Positions 1-10,078 are shown, numbered from the stretch's first letter. The stretch: 64,000 nucleotides of DNA from Apoderus coryli (GCA_911728435.2 OU452211.1:9716428-9780427); one strand, 5' to 3'. Program-made: numbers and translations. The notes: a model not told the origin generated them from the letters alone.

Positions 1-132
1 AGATCTTATGCTTTTACGGATGAAAAGCATGACAAAAAGGAAGCGGGGTGTATTTCATCAGATGAATATGAAAGGTTATATATCATGCACTTAATACTGC
101 AATTTCATGTGATTAAAACAACGTATTTTTAA

Positions 133-522
133 TTGCATTTTAGCATTAACACTTGTCCACTGACTGTAGAAAAGGAAAGTCAAGATGAGTACATAATTAA
201 AGGCAACCGAATTGTGGAGCTAAATTATGTTCTAAATTGGGCAATATCTTTGCAATACAATCACTCCAAAAAGTGCACTCTAGGAAAATTGCAAATAGCT
301 GGAGAAAAATCACGAGGCAAAGGGCTAACCAGCACGATTGTGTTTTCTTGCAATTCATGCAAAAATATTTACCAGTATGACACCGAAAATCCTGAAAAGG
401 AAAAGTCAGATATAAATATTGGTACAGTGTGGGGTACTATGGCTTCGGGTAGTACGTATTCTCATACGAGTGAACTTTTTAGTTGTATGGATATACCTAC
501 AATGACTCCTTCTTTAGTTTAG
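133..522 (+). pseudogene. Mutator-like transposase domain fragment
   Basis: The reading frame matches the N-terminal part of the insect and hemipteran Mutator-like transposase domain. Landmarks are GNRIVEL, LQYNHSKKC, a CNSC zinc-type pair, ENPEKE, and VWGTMASGSTYSHT followed by MDIPTMT. The frame opens at a TTG, not an ATG, and the sequence just upstream (pyrimidine-rich, ending in ag near position 142) could be a splice acceptor, so this may be an internal exon or a truncated piece. A stop at 520-522 interrupts the domain, and the expected continuation (NIENEL) follows directly after the stop in the same frame. The family usually continues for several hundred residues, which are missing here. 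Recognition is from memory of the family pattern; transposition activity is not plausible in this copy. Confidence 0.7.
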
Positions 523-555
523 AATATTGAAAATGAGTTGTATACATAAATGATA

Positions 556-783
556 CAATAGACCTCTTTATTGAAGAAATTTTCCGAGATGAGTATTTTT
601 GGAAAGAGGTTGCCAAAATTAAAAACATTTTATGGTGATTGTATAGCTCCTGAGATAGTTAGAGACAGAATTGGAAAAGGGAAACGATGTATTGACCCAG
701 AATTTATTTTGATATCAATAGAAGCACAAAGGCAAAAAAAAAGAAGAACTCGCGAAACCTCTCTAACTTTATTGCGAATATAA
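556..783 (+). pseudogene. YqaJ-type nuclease C-terminus, frameshifted
   Basis: Two overlapping frames give one plausible product. The first reads LFIEEIFRDEYFWKEVAK, and a shift near 620 leads into IKTFYGDCIAPEIVRDRIGK and a basic tail KKRR. This resembles the C-terminal end of YqaJ-like (viral recombinase/alkaline exonuclease fold) proteins of insects, where a phrase of the type FYxDCxxPEIVDxR is conserved. In some insects that domain sits downstream of the Mutator-like domain in one protein, so this is probably the far end of the same broken gene, with the middle deleted. The opening TTG at 571 is not a credible start. Assignment rests on a short motif, so confidence is moderate. Confidence 0.45.
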
Positions 784-1122
784 TATTTTTGGAAAAGTGT
801 TTGTGTGATGGTGTGTGTGTGTCTGTCTGTCTATAAGTCTAAAACAGTTGGATGATTTTTTTAGAAAAATCAGTTTTCACACATAATCGGTTCGTATTTT
901 TCTACTATACTGAAAAAATGTATGTACCATGGGCGTCCGTGAAAAAAAAACATAGCTGAAGTCTGCAATAAAAAAAATAATATTTTATTTAGAAATAAAG
1001 CGTGTAGAGAGAACAACTATTGACAAAAAGCTCACAGACATATTACTTTTACATTGAAATATGGAGAGGTATTCGTGCCTCGAGGGCAACAGTTTGTTTT
1101 AATTGAGCTGGTGTTCTTTCGG
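784..1122. other. No gene seen; AT-rich
   Basis: Contains a short TG/TCTG-rich run near 805-835 and otherwise AT-rich unique-looking DNA. No ORF or RNA gene can be supported. Confidence 0.5.
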
Positions 1123-1494
1123 TTACGACAAAATTTTGTTATGTTATGTTATTAAGAAAAGTTATTCAAAATGAAAAACTGAGTAACAGTACGAAATTTC
1201 AAAGTAAAATTTGAAAGCCGTCTGTCCATATTTTGAATTTGATCCTTTTCTTTTTTCTTGTTTGAAAAAAAATCCTTGAATATTTCATGTTTAATTTAAA
1301 TACCCATTTATAATAAATAGTGTTTTATTCATTATCTCTTTCTGAACAACTTTCTTCAAAACATTTTGTACTATCTGCTACCAGAAAGGAAAAAAAAGAG
1401 AAAAAAAGCAAAAATTCAAAGTAGGTCTAAGATGTTCGCACAGTTACTCAGTTTTTCATTCGGAATAATTTTTCTTAATCACATTTTGTCGTAA
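1123..1494. repeat. Palindromic foldback repeat
   Basis: Positions 1123-1194 and 1436-1494 are inverted copies. Both arms carry ttacgacaaaa, then ttaagaaaa(g/a)ttatt, then aatgaaaaactgagtaac read toward the centre, with a few substitutions and a small length difference in the outer half. The spacer of about 240 bp holds no ORF. This looks like a non-autonomous foldback element or the core of a MITE. I did not find a convincing target duplication. Confidence 0.6.
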
Positions 1495-2040
1495 TTTTAA
1501 CTGCAAACTGCAAAAGCAACTGCGTTGCCACGTCAGTCATATTATGATTTATGATGTTCGGACTGTTAAAACTGCTCCCAAATTGACGTCATGCGCAGTC
1601 CGATCTAAAACACGTTCATATGTGTAGCACACCATAAGTATTAACGCCACGCTAACAACCTTATAGGTATATCGAACATAACTTGCTTATATCTTGTATA
1701 TAGATATAATACCTAGGTGCCAATAATATATTATACTTACAGTCTGTATTACAAACGAATATATGCACAAAAAAGAATAAAAATAATGATTACCCAAAAT
1801 AGAAATATTACATTTTAGGGTCACTATGTATTAGTTTTGGCGCCACCTAGTGAGGAGAAGAATATATTAAAATATGTTGTAACTTAAGAATTGGATATTT
1901 TTAAATGAATACAGCCTTAGGCAACCAAGAATACAACCATACTAGCGACCATTTTTGTAACTAACCGTTTCAGATTCCCCTCTTAAGACCATTTCCAGAT
2001 GGAAGTGTGTTTGTCTGTATGTATTCTTCCACAATAGCGT
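1495..2040. other. No gene seen
   Basis: AT-rich DNA without a supported ORF. The segment 1985-2040, rich in TGTTTGTCTGT, resembles the leader-like simple sequence seen in many insect dispersed repeats, but I cannot assign it. Confidence 0.45.
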
Positions 2041-2152
2041 GTTAAAAATAAGGCACTTAATTAAAAGTAGAAATTTAAAGTACCAGAAATCTGGTAATTA
2101 CTGGAGCGGTAGTCCTTTAAATCTACATTAAATGTAAAATATTAACAACACT
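2041..2152 (-). repeat. Dispersed repeat, copy 1 (partner at 62826)
   Basis: The reverse complement of this stretch matches 62826-62945 over about 105 bp with very few differences, including the hairpin taccagatttctggta. It abuts or overlaps the 3' edge of the LINE fragment on the same strand, so it may be LINE 3' sequence or a separate element. The opposite orientation of the two copies, 60 kb apart, shows a dispersed family. Confidence 0.65.
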
Positions 2153-2698
2153 AAAAGTTTTTGAATTTCGCATGATAAAACCCGGTTTTTTGTAACATTG
2201 ATTAGTTATGTGGACAATGTGATCTGTAAATGTAAGCTTACTGTCAAATATTATGCCAAGATCTTTTATGGATTGTACATTTTCAAGGGAAGATCTGTTT
2301 AACTTGTACTGATATTCGATTATGTTTTTTGAGTATGTATACGTCATTTTCTTACATTTCTCTATGTTAAATGGAAGGAGGTTTTGCCATGACCAGTTAT
2401 AGAGACAATCCAAATCGGTTTGTAGTGCAACGCTATCAAGTGGATTGCGTATAGTTCTATAAATTTTCAGATCATCCGCAAAGAGGAAAAATTCACTAAA
2501 TCTGATAACGTGGGTTATGTTATCTATAAACATTAAAAATAAAATAGGATCCAAAGTAATTCCCTGAGGGACGCCTGATTTTGCAGTAAAATACTCTGAT
2601 CTACTTCGTGAGATTGAGACATATTGAGGCCTTTGTATTAAATAAGAATTGAAAAGTTCTATCTGGAAAATGGTCTTAATCGTCTCAGAGAACTTCAA
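2123..2698 (-). pseudogene. LINE reverse transcriptase fragment
   Basis: This 191-residue frame is the palm/thumb part of a non-LTR retrotransposon reverse transcriptase. Visible blocks are GVPQG (residues 42-46), the catalytic FADD (73-76), a conserved LNxxKC-type segment (NIEKCKKM), and KDLGIIFDSKLTF near residue 145, typical of LINE ORF2 thumb regions. It begins and ends inside the domain: the usual palm N-terminus (DFSKAFD) is absent and the protein stops soon after KTFSVVN, where related proteins continue with LYxxxVRSxLEY. The catalytic aspartates are present, but the gene is truncated at both ends, so it is a dead copy. The clade is uncertain (Jockey/I/CR1 range). Confidence 0.85.
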
Positions 2699-2751
2699 AA
2701 TCGTCCGTTTTTATCTCAATTTTTTTTAGCTCGTTCACAATACTTTCCCTG

Positions 2752-3340
2752 TGCGGGAAAGTAAAAATATGGACCAAAGATTTCTAACTGTTAATTACGA
2801 TTGAGGCATTTTTGAAATATCCAAAGCTGAGAATTTAAAGTATCTTGGGGTTTACATTGAAAACCACTTGCGTTTGGATGTACATATATCCAAGTTAAGT
2901 ATCTCATACTCTGCATAGCCTTATTTATCGATTTAAGTTTTCTAAACACCTGAAAAAAATTTATACGCAGTTTTATTTGCAAGAATTGTATATTTCGCAA
3001 AAACTCTATCTGAAAATCCTCTTGAACATATCCAAGTGATCTTGTATATTTACAGACCGGGGTCCTTGTTGTTCGTCAGCTTTATTTTGAAACTATTTGT
3101 TTGTGGTTTTTTAAAAACAGGAACAATGTTTCTCTTATTGACCATAATTGTCAGACACGCACGAGAGTTGATCGAATGTTTATCTTGTCATCAAGTTCTA
3201 GGGGTTTGGGTCTGAGATGTCATACATTTTTAGCGCCTCGTTTCTTTAATTTTTACCCATGCCTGTCCGTGATGTTCCCTTATTCCAGAGATTTAGCAAG
3301 AAATAAAAACTTTATTTTTTTTTTGGTTTATTGCTAACCC
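2752..3340 (+). pseudogene. LINE ORF2 C-terminal fragment
   Basis: On the plus strand the segment near 2830-2900 reads NLKYLGVYIENHLRLDVHI, the LGV(Y/I)xDxxLxWxxHI block of LINE thumb domains. Around 3060-3120 a frame reads VRQLYFETICLWFF, and 3101-3337 continues with HNCQTRTR and GLRCHTFLAPRFFNFYP, matching the C-terminal HxYxTR...G.R.F...AP..YN.LP pattern of LINE ORF2 proteins. Several frame changes are needed to join these blocks. It lies in opposite orientation to the RT fragment just upstream, so they are separate insertions. Note that the minus-strand ORF across 2791-3000 is only the antisense shadow of this gene. Confidence 0.65.
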
Positions 3341-4307
3341 TTCAGTTGAGTTACAAAATAGAACCTTCCTAATAAGAAAACTCGAGACAGAGATTTAATG
3401 ACAAGTTTACTTCAAATAACTCATTTTAATAATATTCTGCTTTTGGAGGAGATTAATCTCAAAATTTCGACTTTTAATGACTTCAGTCTTAACATATTCA
3501 CTACAATTGTTCGAGAAAAAGAGATAACCTGTACAAAAATTTCTAAACCGTGAATTAAATTTAATATTAAGAAAAAGAGATAATGCGTTTACAAAATACA
3601 GAAGTATTAAATCAATAGCAGATTGGAATTTTTACAAGCAATCCTTCATCCCCATTCGATTCTTTCTTGGATGTCTTCTTCTTGTTAGCCACTGGAACTG
3701 GATAAAACCCTTCTGTATACCTACAAGGATAAAACATATATTATAAACAATAAATAAACATAATCAGTAAAAAATTGTTAGTTAGCTTCGCTGTCACTGC
3801 GCATGTCAGAACCCACAGTTCTTCCTTAATCAGTAGAATTACAAAATCGATCGGAACCGGTAACGAACTGATTGCGTATGCTTCGCGAACGGCACACTGC
3901 GTTTTGCATCTATTACTAGTAGTTCGATAATTTGTTACCGCGAACGCAAAAAAGCAAATTGCGCGAGCGTAGAAAACTAGAACCAGTTCAGAATCGTAAT
4001 GGAACACACTGTATATTTTTTGCTTCATGCTTTGCATTTACTTTTTCCCTTGAAATGATATAAAACGTAGTTGATATTTTGAGTATCGTAAGTTTTCAAC
4101 CTTTACTTGGGCTTGAAATTTAATAAATTGAATAATTTTTAGATATTTCGATTTGTGGGTGCCAGTTGGGTTAACATATTGGCACCGTGCGATGTCATGG
4201 TACATTTTAATTTTTACTTAACCGACCCAAGGAAAGTGAACGCGCTAAAAAAATGAGATAATGATGGATATAACCATTTTGAAGTCCCTTGAGACGACTA
4301 AGATCCA
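3341..4307. other. No gene supported
   Basis: A 98-codon minus-strand frame (3741-4037) crosses GC-richer DNA, but shows no family resemblance and looks like repeat sequence. The rest is AT-rich with no supported feature. Confidence 0.45.
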
Positions 4308-4962
4308 TGTCATATATTTTAGATTATATTTTATCTTGCCGGGAAAGTTTTGGGGTGGCACAACAGTTTTTTTTCATAAACTTCTAATCTACCATTGTAT
4401 AGCAGAAACAAAATACATCCCCAGTCCCATGTATAAATAATGTAGATAATTTATTATCCACCGGTCTACAAACAATAAAACGTCATATGTTTTAAATCCG
4501 TGGTCATTACAATAATGAATAAAATGAAAATCAGTTTGTCGGAAATAATTACGCTTCATATGCATACATAAATTCAGACAACCGATGAAACATAATATTA
4601 TTTAATTGATAAACACGTATAATATGTCAGATAGATGTATACATATTATGGAGTGTGGTGTATAGCTATATTATGAGAAATTGTATAGTAGCCGCGCAAT
4701 AATGATTTCCATGTAACTAACAATGTTACCAAATGCAATGGTCTCTTTAATAATTGAAATTTCCAACATCTCCCAAACTATATATATAGATTTCCCATCA
4801 TTTCATCCAGGGGTAATGCCAGAATATGGATGTGTATTTGGATGTTGTGTATAACTACATGATTGTAAATATCAACACTATTTGATAACAGATACAAAAA
4901 TTGGTTGTGTCACCCCAAAACTTCCCCGGCAAGATGTAATATAATCTAAAATATATGACGTG
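4308..4962. repeat. Inverted-repeat pair with third copy at 16.2 kb
   Basis: Arms of about 65 bp at 4308-4373 and 4896-4962 are inverted copies. Each contains the landmark aaagttttggggtggcac, or its complement with small changes, next to a tatattatatcttgccggg-like stretch. A third, more diverged copy lies at 16244-16294. The 520-bp interior is AT-rich with no ORF. This suggests the ends of a non-autonomous foldback element. Confidence 0.6.
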
Positions 4963-5292
4963 GGGATTCTCGAATGACGATTCCAGATTGTCGCATGCGA
5001 CATTATCAAACGTCGACACGAATATGAAAATGTCAATTCTTGAATCTCGCAAACGAAATTTTTCGGTCGACATAATGTCGAGTGGTCCAAATCACGTAAC
5101 ATTTCAAAAAACCTGTCATCGTCAAGTTTTGGTTTCGATATACATATTTATACACGTAACGTTTTTTGAGATGTTGTTTAGTTTGACCTAAGTACGAAGT
5201 AAGTACACGAAACGAAGAGTTTTTTGTTTGGTGTTGGCGTTTTTAGAAATGGGCTTGTTTAACAAAACAAGACTTAAATTCCGAGAGTTTGT

Positions 5293-5372
5293 CTGTCAAC
5301 TACTATACTTTCACCAGACGGCCGTTTCGTCGATCCACGACTCATCAGTGGTGATCCGTCAGTAGTTGACAG
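5293..5372 (-). ncRNA. Hammerhead ribozyme (type I, PLE-associated)
   Basis: Read on the minus strand, all conserved parts of a type I hammerhead are in place. CTGATGA is at 5348-5342, stem II is GTCG/CGAC around the loop TGGAT, GAAAC is at 5328-5324, stem III is AC/GT around GGCC (the octamer ACGGCCGT is a palindrome), and the cleavage triplet GTC is at 5319-5317, with predicted cleavage between 5317 and 5316. Stem I pairs TCACCA with TGGTGA and then, beyond an internal loop, CTGTCAACTACT with AGTAGTTGACAG, 12 perfect pairs that extend imperfectly to 5281/5384. It lies just downstream, on the same strand, of a Penelope-like RT fragment. Hammerheads with such short stem III are known from Penelope-like elements and retrozymes. 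Confidence 0.88.
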
Positions 5373-5379
5373 CCAAACC

Positions 5380-5985
5380 CTCGTAAATAATGTGGTATAT
5401 ACCCCACACGGTACAGAGATGTAAAAGAATGTGTTTGGCGACATCTAGTTTTCGTTGGTAGTACGGCGTTTTTGATTTTAGATTTGTGTGTTAGGCCAAA
5501 TTTTAATGTGTGTTTGTTTAATTTATTTGCTAAATTCTCGGATAGTAAGGGTTTGACACATATTTTTTTTCTGTAATATTATGGTCATCTTTTAAATTAA
5601 GGTTATGGTATATAGTTTATTTCATTTTATTATGAGTCGTCATTGGCAGCTAGTGCTTTTTTTGCTTTATCAATTGCCTCAGTTCAAAATTCAGGATCTG
5701 TTAATGTTATTGCTCTATCCGCCAAGCCAATAACAACGTTTCTTTTTGGTTTAGGGGGTGGTTGGAATTATAGTTCGTATATCGCTGGAACATTGGTTTC
5801 CAGTTCCATTTTGTTTTTATTTTATTGTTTATTTTTGTTAAGATCAGATGAAGGAAGTTTATTTCGTTATTCTGTTCTATTTCGATGGTAAACTGCAGCT
5901 TTGGATTGTATTGGTTAAAATATTGTTTCATGTTTTGTATCTCGCCGATGCTAGTGTAAATTCCAAGGCTTATTGGAATTCTTTT
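5380..5985 (-). pseudogene. Penelope-like element RT fragment
   Basis: The frame at 5707-5931 gives LQFTIEIEQNNEINFLHL, then NNKIKTKWNWKP, then TNYNSNHPLNQK. These are the PLE reverse-transcriptase thumb signature (QFTxExExNNxIxFLDL...TxWYxKP...YNSNHP). About 160 bp downstream another frame reads SENLANKLNKHTLKFGL, like the PLE linker before the GIY-YIG nuclease, and a GIY tripeptide occurs just before the hammerhead ribozyme. No nuclease domain proper is left. A LINE 3' end lies against the upstream side at about 5986. The catalytic RT region is missing, so the copy is dead, but its order (RT, linker, ribozyme) is that of a PLE. Confidence 0.8.
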
Positions 5986-6490
5986 ATTATAATAATAATA
6001 TTCTTTATTGTCTAACAGGTTAAAGAACCCAATTACAAGACATTATCACTAAAGATATAAACAACTATATCACAACAAACTAATTAATAATTCTAAAAAA
6101 AGAAACAAAACAAAAACCGTATAGAGAACAATACACAATAATAATAAACATAATTTCATAATTCTACACATTTATATAAAATATGAATATAAAAGAAATC
6201 AACACCAAATAGAAATTGACAGATTACCATTAGAAGAGCGCGGGACCCTAAATGCTCACGGTGCGGAGATATCTGAGCACGTTATTTCTAAAAGAGGAGA
6301 GTGCACCACCAAAGTTGTTGACCATCCCATCAATATTTCTGTAGTTACATTGATAGCATGCTTGATATAAGGGAGCCTTGGTTTCATAATTAGTATGCGA
6401 GTAGGGTAATTTGAATAAATGATGATGTCGTGCAAAGTACTGAGGTGAAAATGTAATAGCTCAAGTAGAGATGGACAATCGATCATACTT
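5986..6490 (-). mobile_element. LINE 3' end with C-terminal ORF2 remnant
   Basis: On the minus strand a frame (6486-6256) with IDCPSLLELLHFHL resembles the C-terminal tail of a LINE ORF2. It is followed by an AT-rich 3' UTR and the ending TTGTAATTGGG...TGTTAGACAATAAAG, then an ATT-repeat tail at about 5981-6000. Similar 3' ends occur at 36140-36205 and, weakly, at 11535-11570, so this is one family with a recognisable terminus. It directly abuts the PLE fragment, which suggests insertion into it. Confidence 0.65.
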
Positions 6491-6687
6491 TTAGTGGGAC
6501 GTCTGTGTAATTTTTAATTTCTGAGCTTTTTTTAAATTTTTCTCTTTTTTCCGTTTTTCTCATTTTTTTCCCCATTATATACCAACATCCCAATAAATCT
6601 AAAAAAGTTAATAATCGATCTAAGAAATCATAATGTTTATATAGGATTATGTAGTTAATTGTATAAGTTCTTGTCCAAACAATATTA
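6491..6687. other. No gene seen; pyrimidine-rich
   Basis: A T/C-rich stretch (6530-6570) and AT-rich DNA; nothing assignable. Confidence 0.4.
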
Positions 6688-6838
6688 AATAGTGGTGGAT
6701 TCTTAGGGAATAAGGACTTTCGAAAAATGCTAATAGCTTTTATTCATTCAAGTAACGTTTCGCAATATATTTCCTGGCTTCTTCAGGCTAAAACATATAT
6801 AAAAATTCGTCTCTTATACTAATACTATACAACAAAAA
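6688..6838 (-). repeat. PLE terminal repeat, copy 1, with hammerhead-like core
   Basis: About 150 bp match 12444-12598 closely, sharing aaatagtggtggattcttag, the phrase gctaatagcttttattcatt, and aaaaattcgtctcttatact. On the minus strand it contains CTGAAGA (6786-6780) and GAAACGTT (6761-6754 region), the spacing of a hammerhead core in which the seventh core base is variable. Stem II is not clearly paired here, so catalytic competence is doubtful. A PLE RT fragment lies 90 bp away on the other strand. Confidence 0.6.
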
Positions 6839-6924
6839 CGTTTTGAACGGAGACCCCACTTCCAAATATCAAAATAAAAATAACAGATTAGTCACACACG
6901 CAGAGAGAGCGGGGTTGCTCAGTG

Positions 6925-7152
6925 TGACATTGCACAACAGTTGAGGGTCTATAACTCTGTCCCACCTGGAATATATGGTATGCCTAAAGTGCATAAAATT
7001 AATCTTCCTTTACGTCCTGTCACTTCGTGCATTGGTTGTCCTTCTTACGGCTTGGCCAAGCATATCACAATGGTTTTAACAAATTTAAAAGAGGAGTTCC
7101 AAAGAGATACGGATAATTTAAGTTTAATATACGTTAATCTGATTAATCGATA
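6925..7152 (+). pseudogene. Penelope-like element RT N-terminal block
   Basis: The 70-residue frame reads PPGIYGMPKVHK, LPLRPVTSCIGCPSYGLAKH and ITMVLTNLK. This is the PLE reverse-transcriptase block of the form PxFYGLPKIHKxxxPLRPIVSxxGSPTYxLAKxL. No flanking RT motifs follow; the frame stops 40 residues later. Together with the adjacent terminal repeat, it shows a truncated, probably rearranged PLE copy. Confidence 0.82.
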
Positions 7153-7279
7153 ACTGTATTTCTTGGGTTGATCAGCAAATCTTTTTGAATAAAACTATTT
7201 TACGTTATGCCAAGCTTTTGATATATTTTTATATCTTCTTCGGGGCTACAAATATAAGAGTAAGCTAAGTATAAATATA

Positions 7280-9366
7280 CAGGGTGGTCCAACGAAAAGT
7301 TTGCACCTAGCTTTTCTCTTTTTTTTGTAGTCGAATGCGAAAATGCTCGGACACGTCGATTTTGCTTTTGAGGGGGACACATTTTAAACATATTTTTCGA
7401 TCTGCGCCTTTAACCCCCTAGCGGGGGTGAGTAACAACCCTAAAATTTTAAATGGAAAGAGGGGTCTAATGACATATCATTTGAAAGGACACAAAATTGT
7501 CTTTCTAATGATACCCTATTTGTCGAATTTTACTAAAACAGTTAATACGAAAACGACTTTAAAGACATTAAGCCGATAATTTTGGTATTAATGAGAAATA
7601 CAAATAAGTTTTCATTATTGCGAGTGAAAACACCTGCAATCGTTAGTACATTCCAATGTTTGTTAGTTTTAACATTGCTTTGTAAAAAAAGTAAACAAGC
7701 TGTTAAATTGATTTATTAAAACGTTACATTAACAAATGTTGAAAATGTGACCCATTTGATTCCATACAATAATACAGATTTTGTTCAAATCTATTTCTAA
7801 CATTTTGTAGCATATCAGGTGTTATGTTCCTGCACTCTTCTGTAATGCGTTGGCGAAGATCTTCTATGGACTCGGGCTTCGTGGCAAAACATTTATTTTT
7901 TAAGTGCCCCCAAAGAAAAAAGTCTAAAGGCGATAAATCCGGTGACCTGGCAGGCCATTCAATTGGGCCCCTCCTTCCAATCCACCGTCCAGGGAACCGG
8001 TCATCTAAGAACTGTCTTACAGGAGCCACATAGTGCGGAGGTGCTCCATCTTGCTGGAAATAAAGCCGATCAGCAGTATGATTTTGGTCATCTTCTATTA
8101 TTTGTGTTATTAAAGGATCAATTGTGTCTTCAAGCATGTTTAGGTACACTTCACCAGTTAAATTTCCAGGAATAAAAAGTGGTCCTATAATATGATTTCC
8201 TAATATGCCACACCAGACGTTTATTTTTTGAGGATACTGGGTATGAACCTCACGGAATAAATGTGGGTTACTGTCATCCCAGTAACGGCAATTGTGCCTA
8301 TTTACAGCTCCATTCAAATAAAATGTGCATTCGTCGGAAAAACAAATGTTAAATAATAATTGCGGATCTTCAATTAAACGCTGGCTCATTGCTTCACAAA
8401 ATTGCAGCCTTCTATCAGGATCATCCTCATTTAGTTCCTGTACTAATTTGATTTTGTACGGATGAAATTTGTACGCTTTTAAAATTCGTATTATGGACGA
8501 ACGGGAGACACCTGAGGCTTCAGCTAGTTGACGGGTACTTTGACTATGATCCATTTCAACATGCCCTAAAACAGCGACTTCCACAGCTTCATTTCTGATC
8601 GGTTTCTGCGGCTGGTGTTTTACATTACAGACAGATCCGGTATCTACAAACTTTTTAACTAACTTGCCAACGTACACATCATTCACATTTTTATCGGGAT
8701 GTCTCTCATTAAATAAGCGAGCCGTAAGTCTAGCACTACTATTATTTTGAAAATAAAGTTTAACAATTTCAACTCGTTCTAGAATGGAATAAATCATTTT
8801 GTACGGTAAAAGTAAAATAACTTGAGAAGCAACCAAACTGAATCAATGAAAAGACTAAAATAAACGGTGTAAATTCTTTTCCTACACGTATCTGCAGTTT
8901 TTATTTCAACAAAAAACGCAAACGATTAGTGAGGAATTTAGTTCTGATAAATAAGATAGTGTTTTTGATATCCCGTTTTTCTTCAAAGTAAATAATTTAG
9001 AAATGATTGTAGTTGTTTTCAGTCGTAATAATTAAAACTTATTTGTATTTCTCATTAATACCAAAATTATCGGCTTAATGTCTTTAAAGTCGTTTTCGTA
9101 TTAACTGTTTTAGTAAAATTCGACAAATAGGGTATCATTAGAAAGACAATTTTGTGTCCTTTCAAATGATATGTCATTAGACCCCTCTTTCCATTTAAAA
9201 TTTTAGGGTTGTTACTCACCCCCGCTAGGGGGTTAAAGGCGCAGATCGAAAAATATGTTTAAAATGTGTCCCCCTCAAAAGCAAAATCGACGTGTCCGAG
9301 CATTTTCGCATTCGACTACAAAAAAAAGAGAAAAGCTAGGTGCAAACTTTTCGTTGGACCACCCTG
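7280..9366 (-). mobile_element. DD41D mariner-type transposon, copy 1 (2,087 bp)
   Basis: The element begins CAGGGTGGTCC and ends GGACCACCCTG, flanked on both sides by TA (7278-7279 and 9367-9368), the IS630-Tc1-mariner target duplication. The terminal inverted repeats are unusually long, about 333 bp before the first mismatch. Copy 2 (24706-26792) has exactly the same length and is in opposite orientation. Visible differences are minimal, for example C at 7613 where copy 2 has the equivalent of A. The single gene is intact and reads leftward. Intact ends, an intact gene and near-identity indicate a recently active family. Confidence 0.95.
7724..8797 (-). CDS. DD41D mariner-type transposase
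   Basis: This 357-residue transposase catalyses cut-and-paste movement of the surrounding element in the nucleus. The N-terminal residues 1-60 (YSILERVEIVKLYFQN) form a first helix-turn-helix of the DUF4817 type. A second HTH lies near residues 90-107 (RQLAEASGVSRSSIIRIL). The RNase H-fold catalytic triad is D155 (FSDE), D250 (QQDGAPPHY) and D292 (SPDLSPLDFF), with 41 residues between the last two, hence DD41D. I start at the ATG at 8797: the frame extends 13 codons further upstream, but only to a TTG, and the ATG has an AAA context. The protein is identical in sequence to copy 2. The gene occupies the middle of the element, between long terminal inverted repeats. No intron is needed. Confidence 0.95.
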   Translation of the reverse strand: MIYSILERVEIVKLYFQNNSSARLTARLFNERHPDKNVNDVYVGKLVKKFVDTGSVCNVKHQPQKPIRNEAVEVAVLGHVEMDHSQSTRQLAEASGVSRSSIIRILKAYKFHPYKIKLVQELNEDDPDRRLQFCEAMSQRLIEDPQLLFNICFSDECTFYLNGAVNRHNCRYWDDSNPHLFREVHTQYPQKINVWCGILGNHIIGPLFIPGNLTGEVYLNMLEDTIDPLITQIIEDDQNHTADRLYFQQDGAPPHYVAPVRQFLDDRFPGRWIGRRGPIEWPARSPDLSPLDFFLWGHLKNKCFATKPESIEDLRQRITEECRNITPDMLQNVRNRFEQNLYYCMESNGSHFQHLLM

Positions 9367-9619
9367 TATATAAAATTTAAAAATATGTTTACCATAGTAT
9401 ACGAGGCAAGTTGTTAAAAATAATAAAAATTGTATATTAAAGAACATAAATAAAAACTTTTTTGTCAACTTGGTAAAATAATGGTTAAAATTTAACATTT
9501 TAAAGTATCTGAATTTTTTATAATTGACACTGACACATTTATTCAAAAATATTTTGTTTAGTTTATGGTAAATTGTTTTTTAAGTGAAACGTCAAGTTTT
9601 TTTATTTAGGTTAGAAAGT
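9367..9619. other. Spacer, no gene seen
   Basis: AT-rich DNA between transposon copy 1 and the piggyBac relic; the 76-codon minus frame here has no recognisable features. Confidence 0.4.
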
Positions 9620-10078
9620 AGATTCAAAAGAGATATTACTGTCATTATGGGTGTTATTATTAATAGTAAATAAATATGAATATATATTACTGATTTCATT
9701 AGAGTCTTTCTTTTTGTTTAACGTATTTTCGGTATTATACGTTTCAAACATTTCAATGAAAAGTCTTTTATTTTGATTTTGTTCACAGGCAAGAATTTTT
9801 ACAAACAGTTGCGAACTTTTTGGCCCTCTTGCATACTTAGCAAGTTCAATACTAGTGTAATAATTGTCCGTTATTACACTTCGTCCAGCGTTTAACAAAG
9901 GCTCAACCAGATGAACCACCGTCTTTTATTTCACCTATCGTAGATTTTTAGATCCCAGGTGTAACCAAGTGAAGAGCATACTTTAAGAAATTTTATTCCA
10001 TACTTGTTAGCTTTTGATGGATTATATTGTCTAAATTTTTTAGACAACGGTCCACTGTGAGTAATTTGTAGACGTTTC
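9620..10078 (-). pseudogene. piggyBac-type transposase fragment
   Basis: Two minus-strand frames together give parts of the DDE_Tnp_1_7 (piggyBac) core. The first, upstream, reads YNPSKANKYGIKFLKVC and GYTWDLKIYD. After a frame change comes VHLVEPLLNAGRSVITDNYY followed by TSIELA. The conserved aspartate of the second catalytic motif (ITDNYYTS) is present. Between the blocks about 25 residues are missing, and the first catalytic Asp and the C-terminal cysteine-rich domain are absent; after ELA the frame loses similarity. A decayed internal fragment without recognisable ends. Confidence 0.8.

Noticed and set aside
3741..4037. 98-codon minus-strand ORF
   Set aside because: No family motif and irregular composition; looks like translated repeat DNA.
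7824..8175. Plus-strand ORFs inside transposon copy 1 (and their twins at 25897-26248)
   Set aside because: Antisense shadows of the transposase gene, duplicated because the element is duplicated.
8798..8836. N-terminal extension of the transposase (also 25236-25274)
   Set aside because: It would start at TTG; the downstream ATG fits the family and has a good context.
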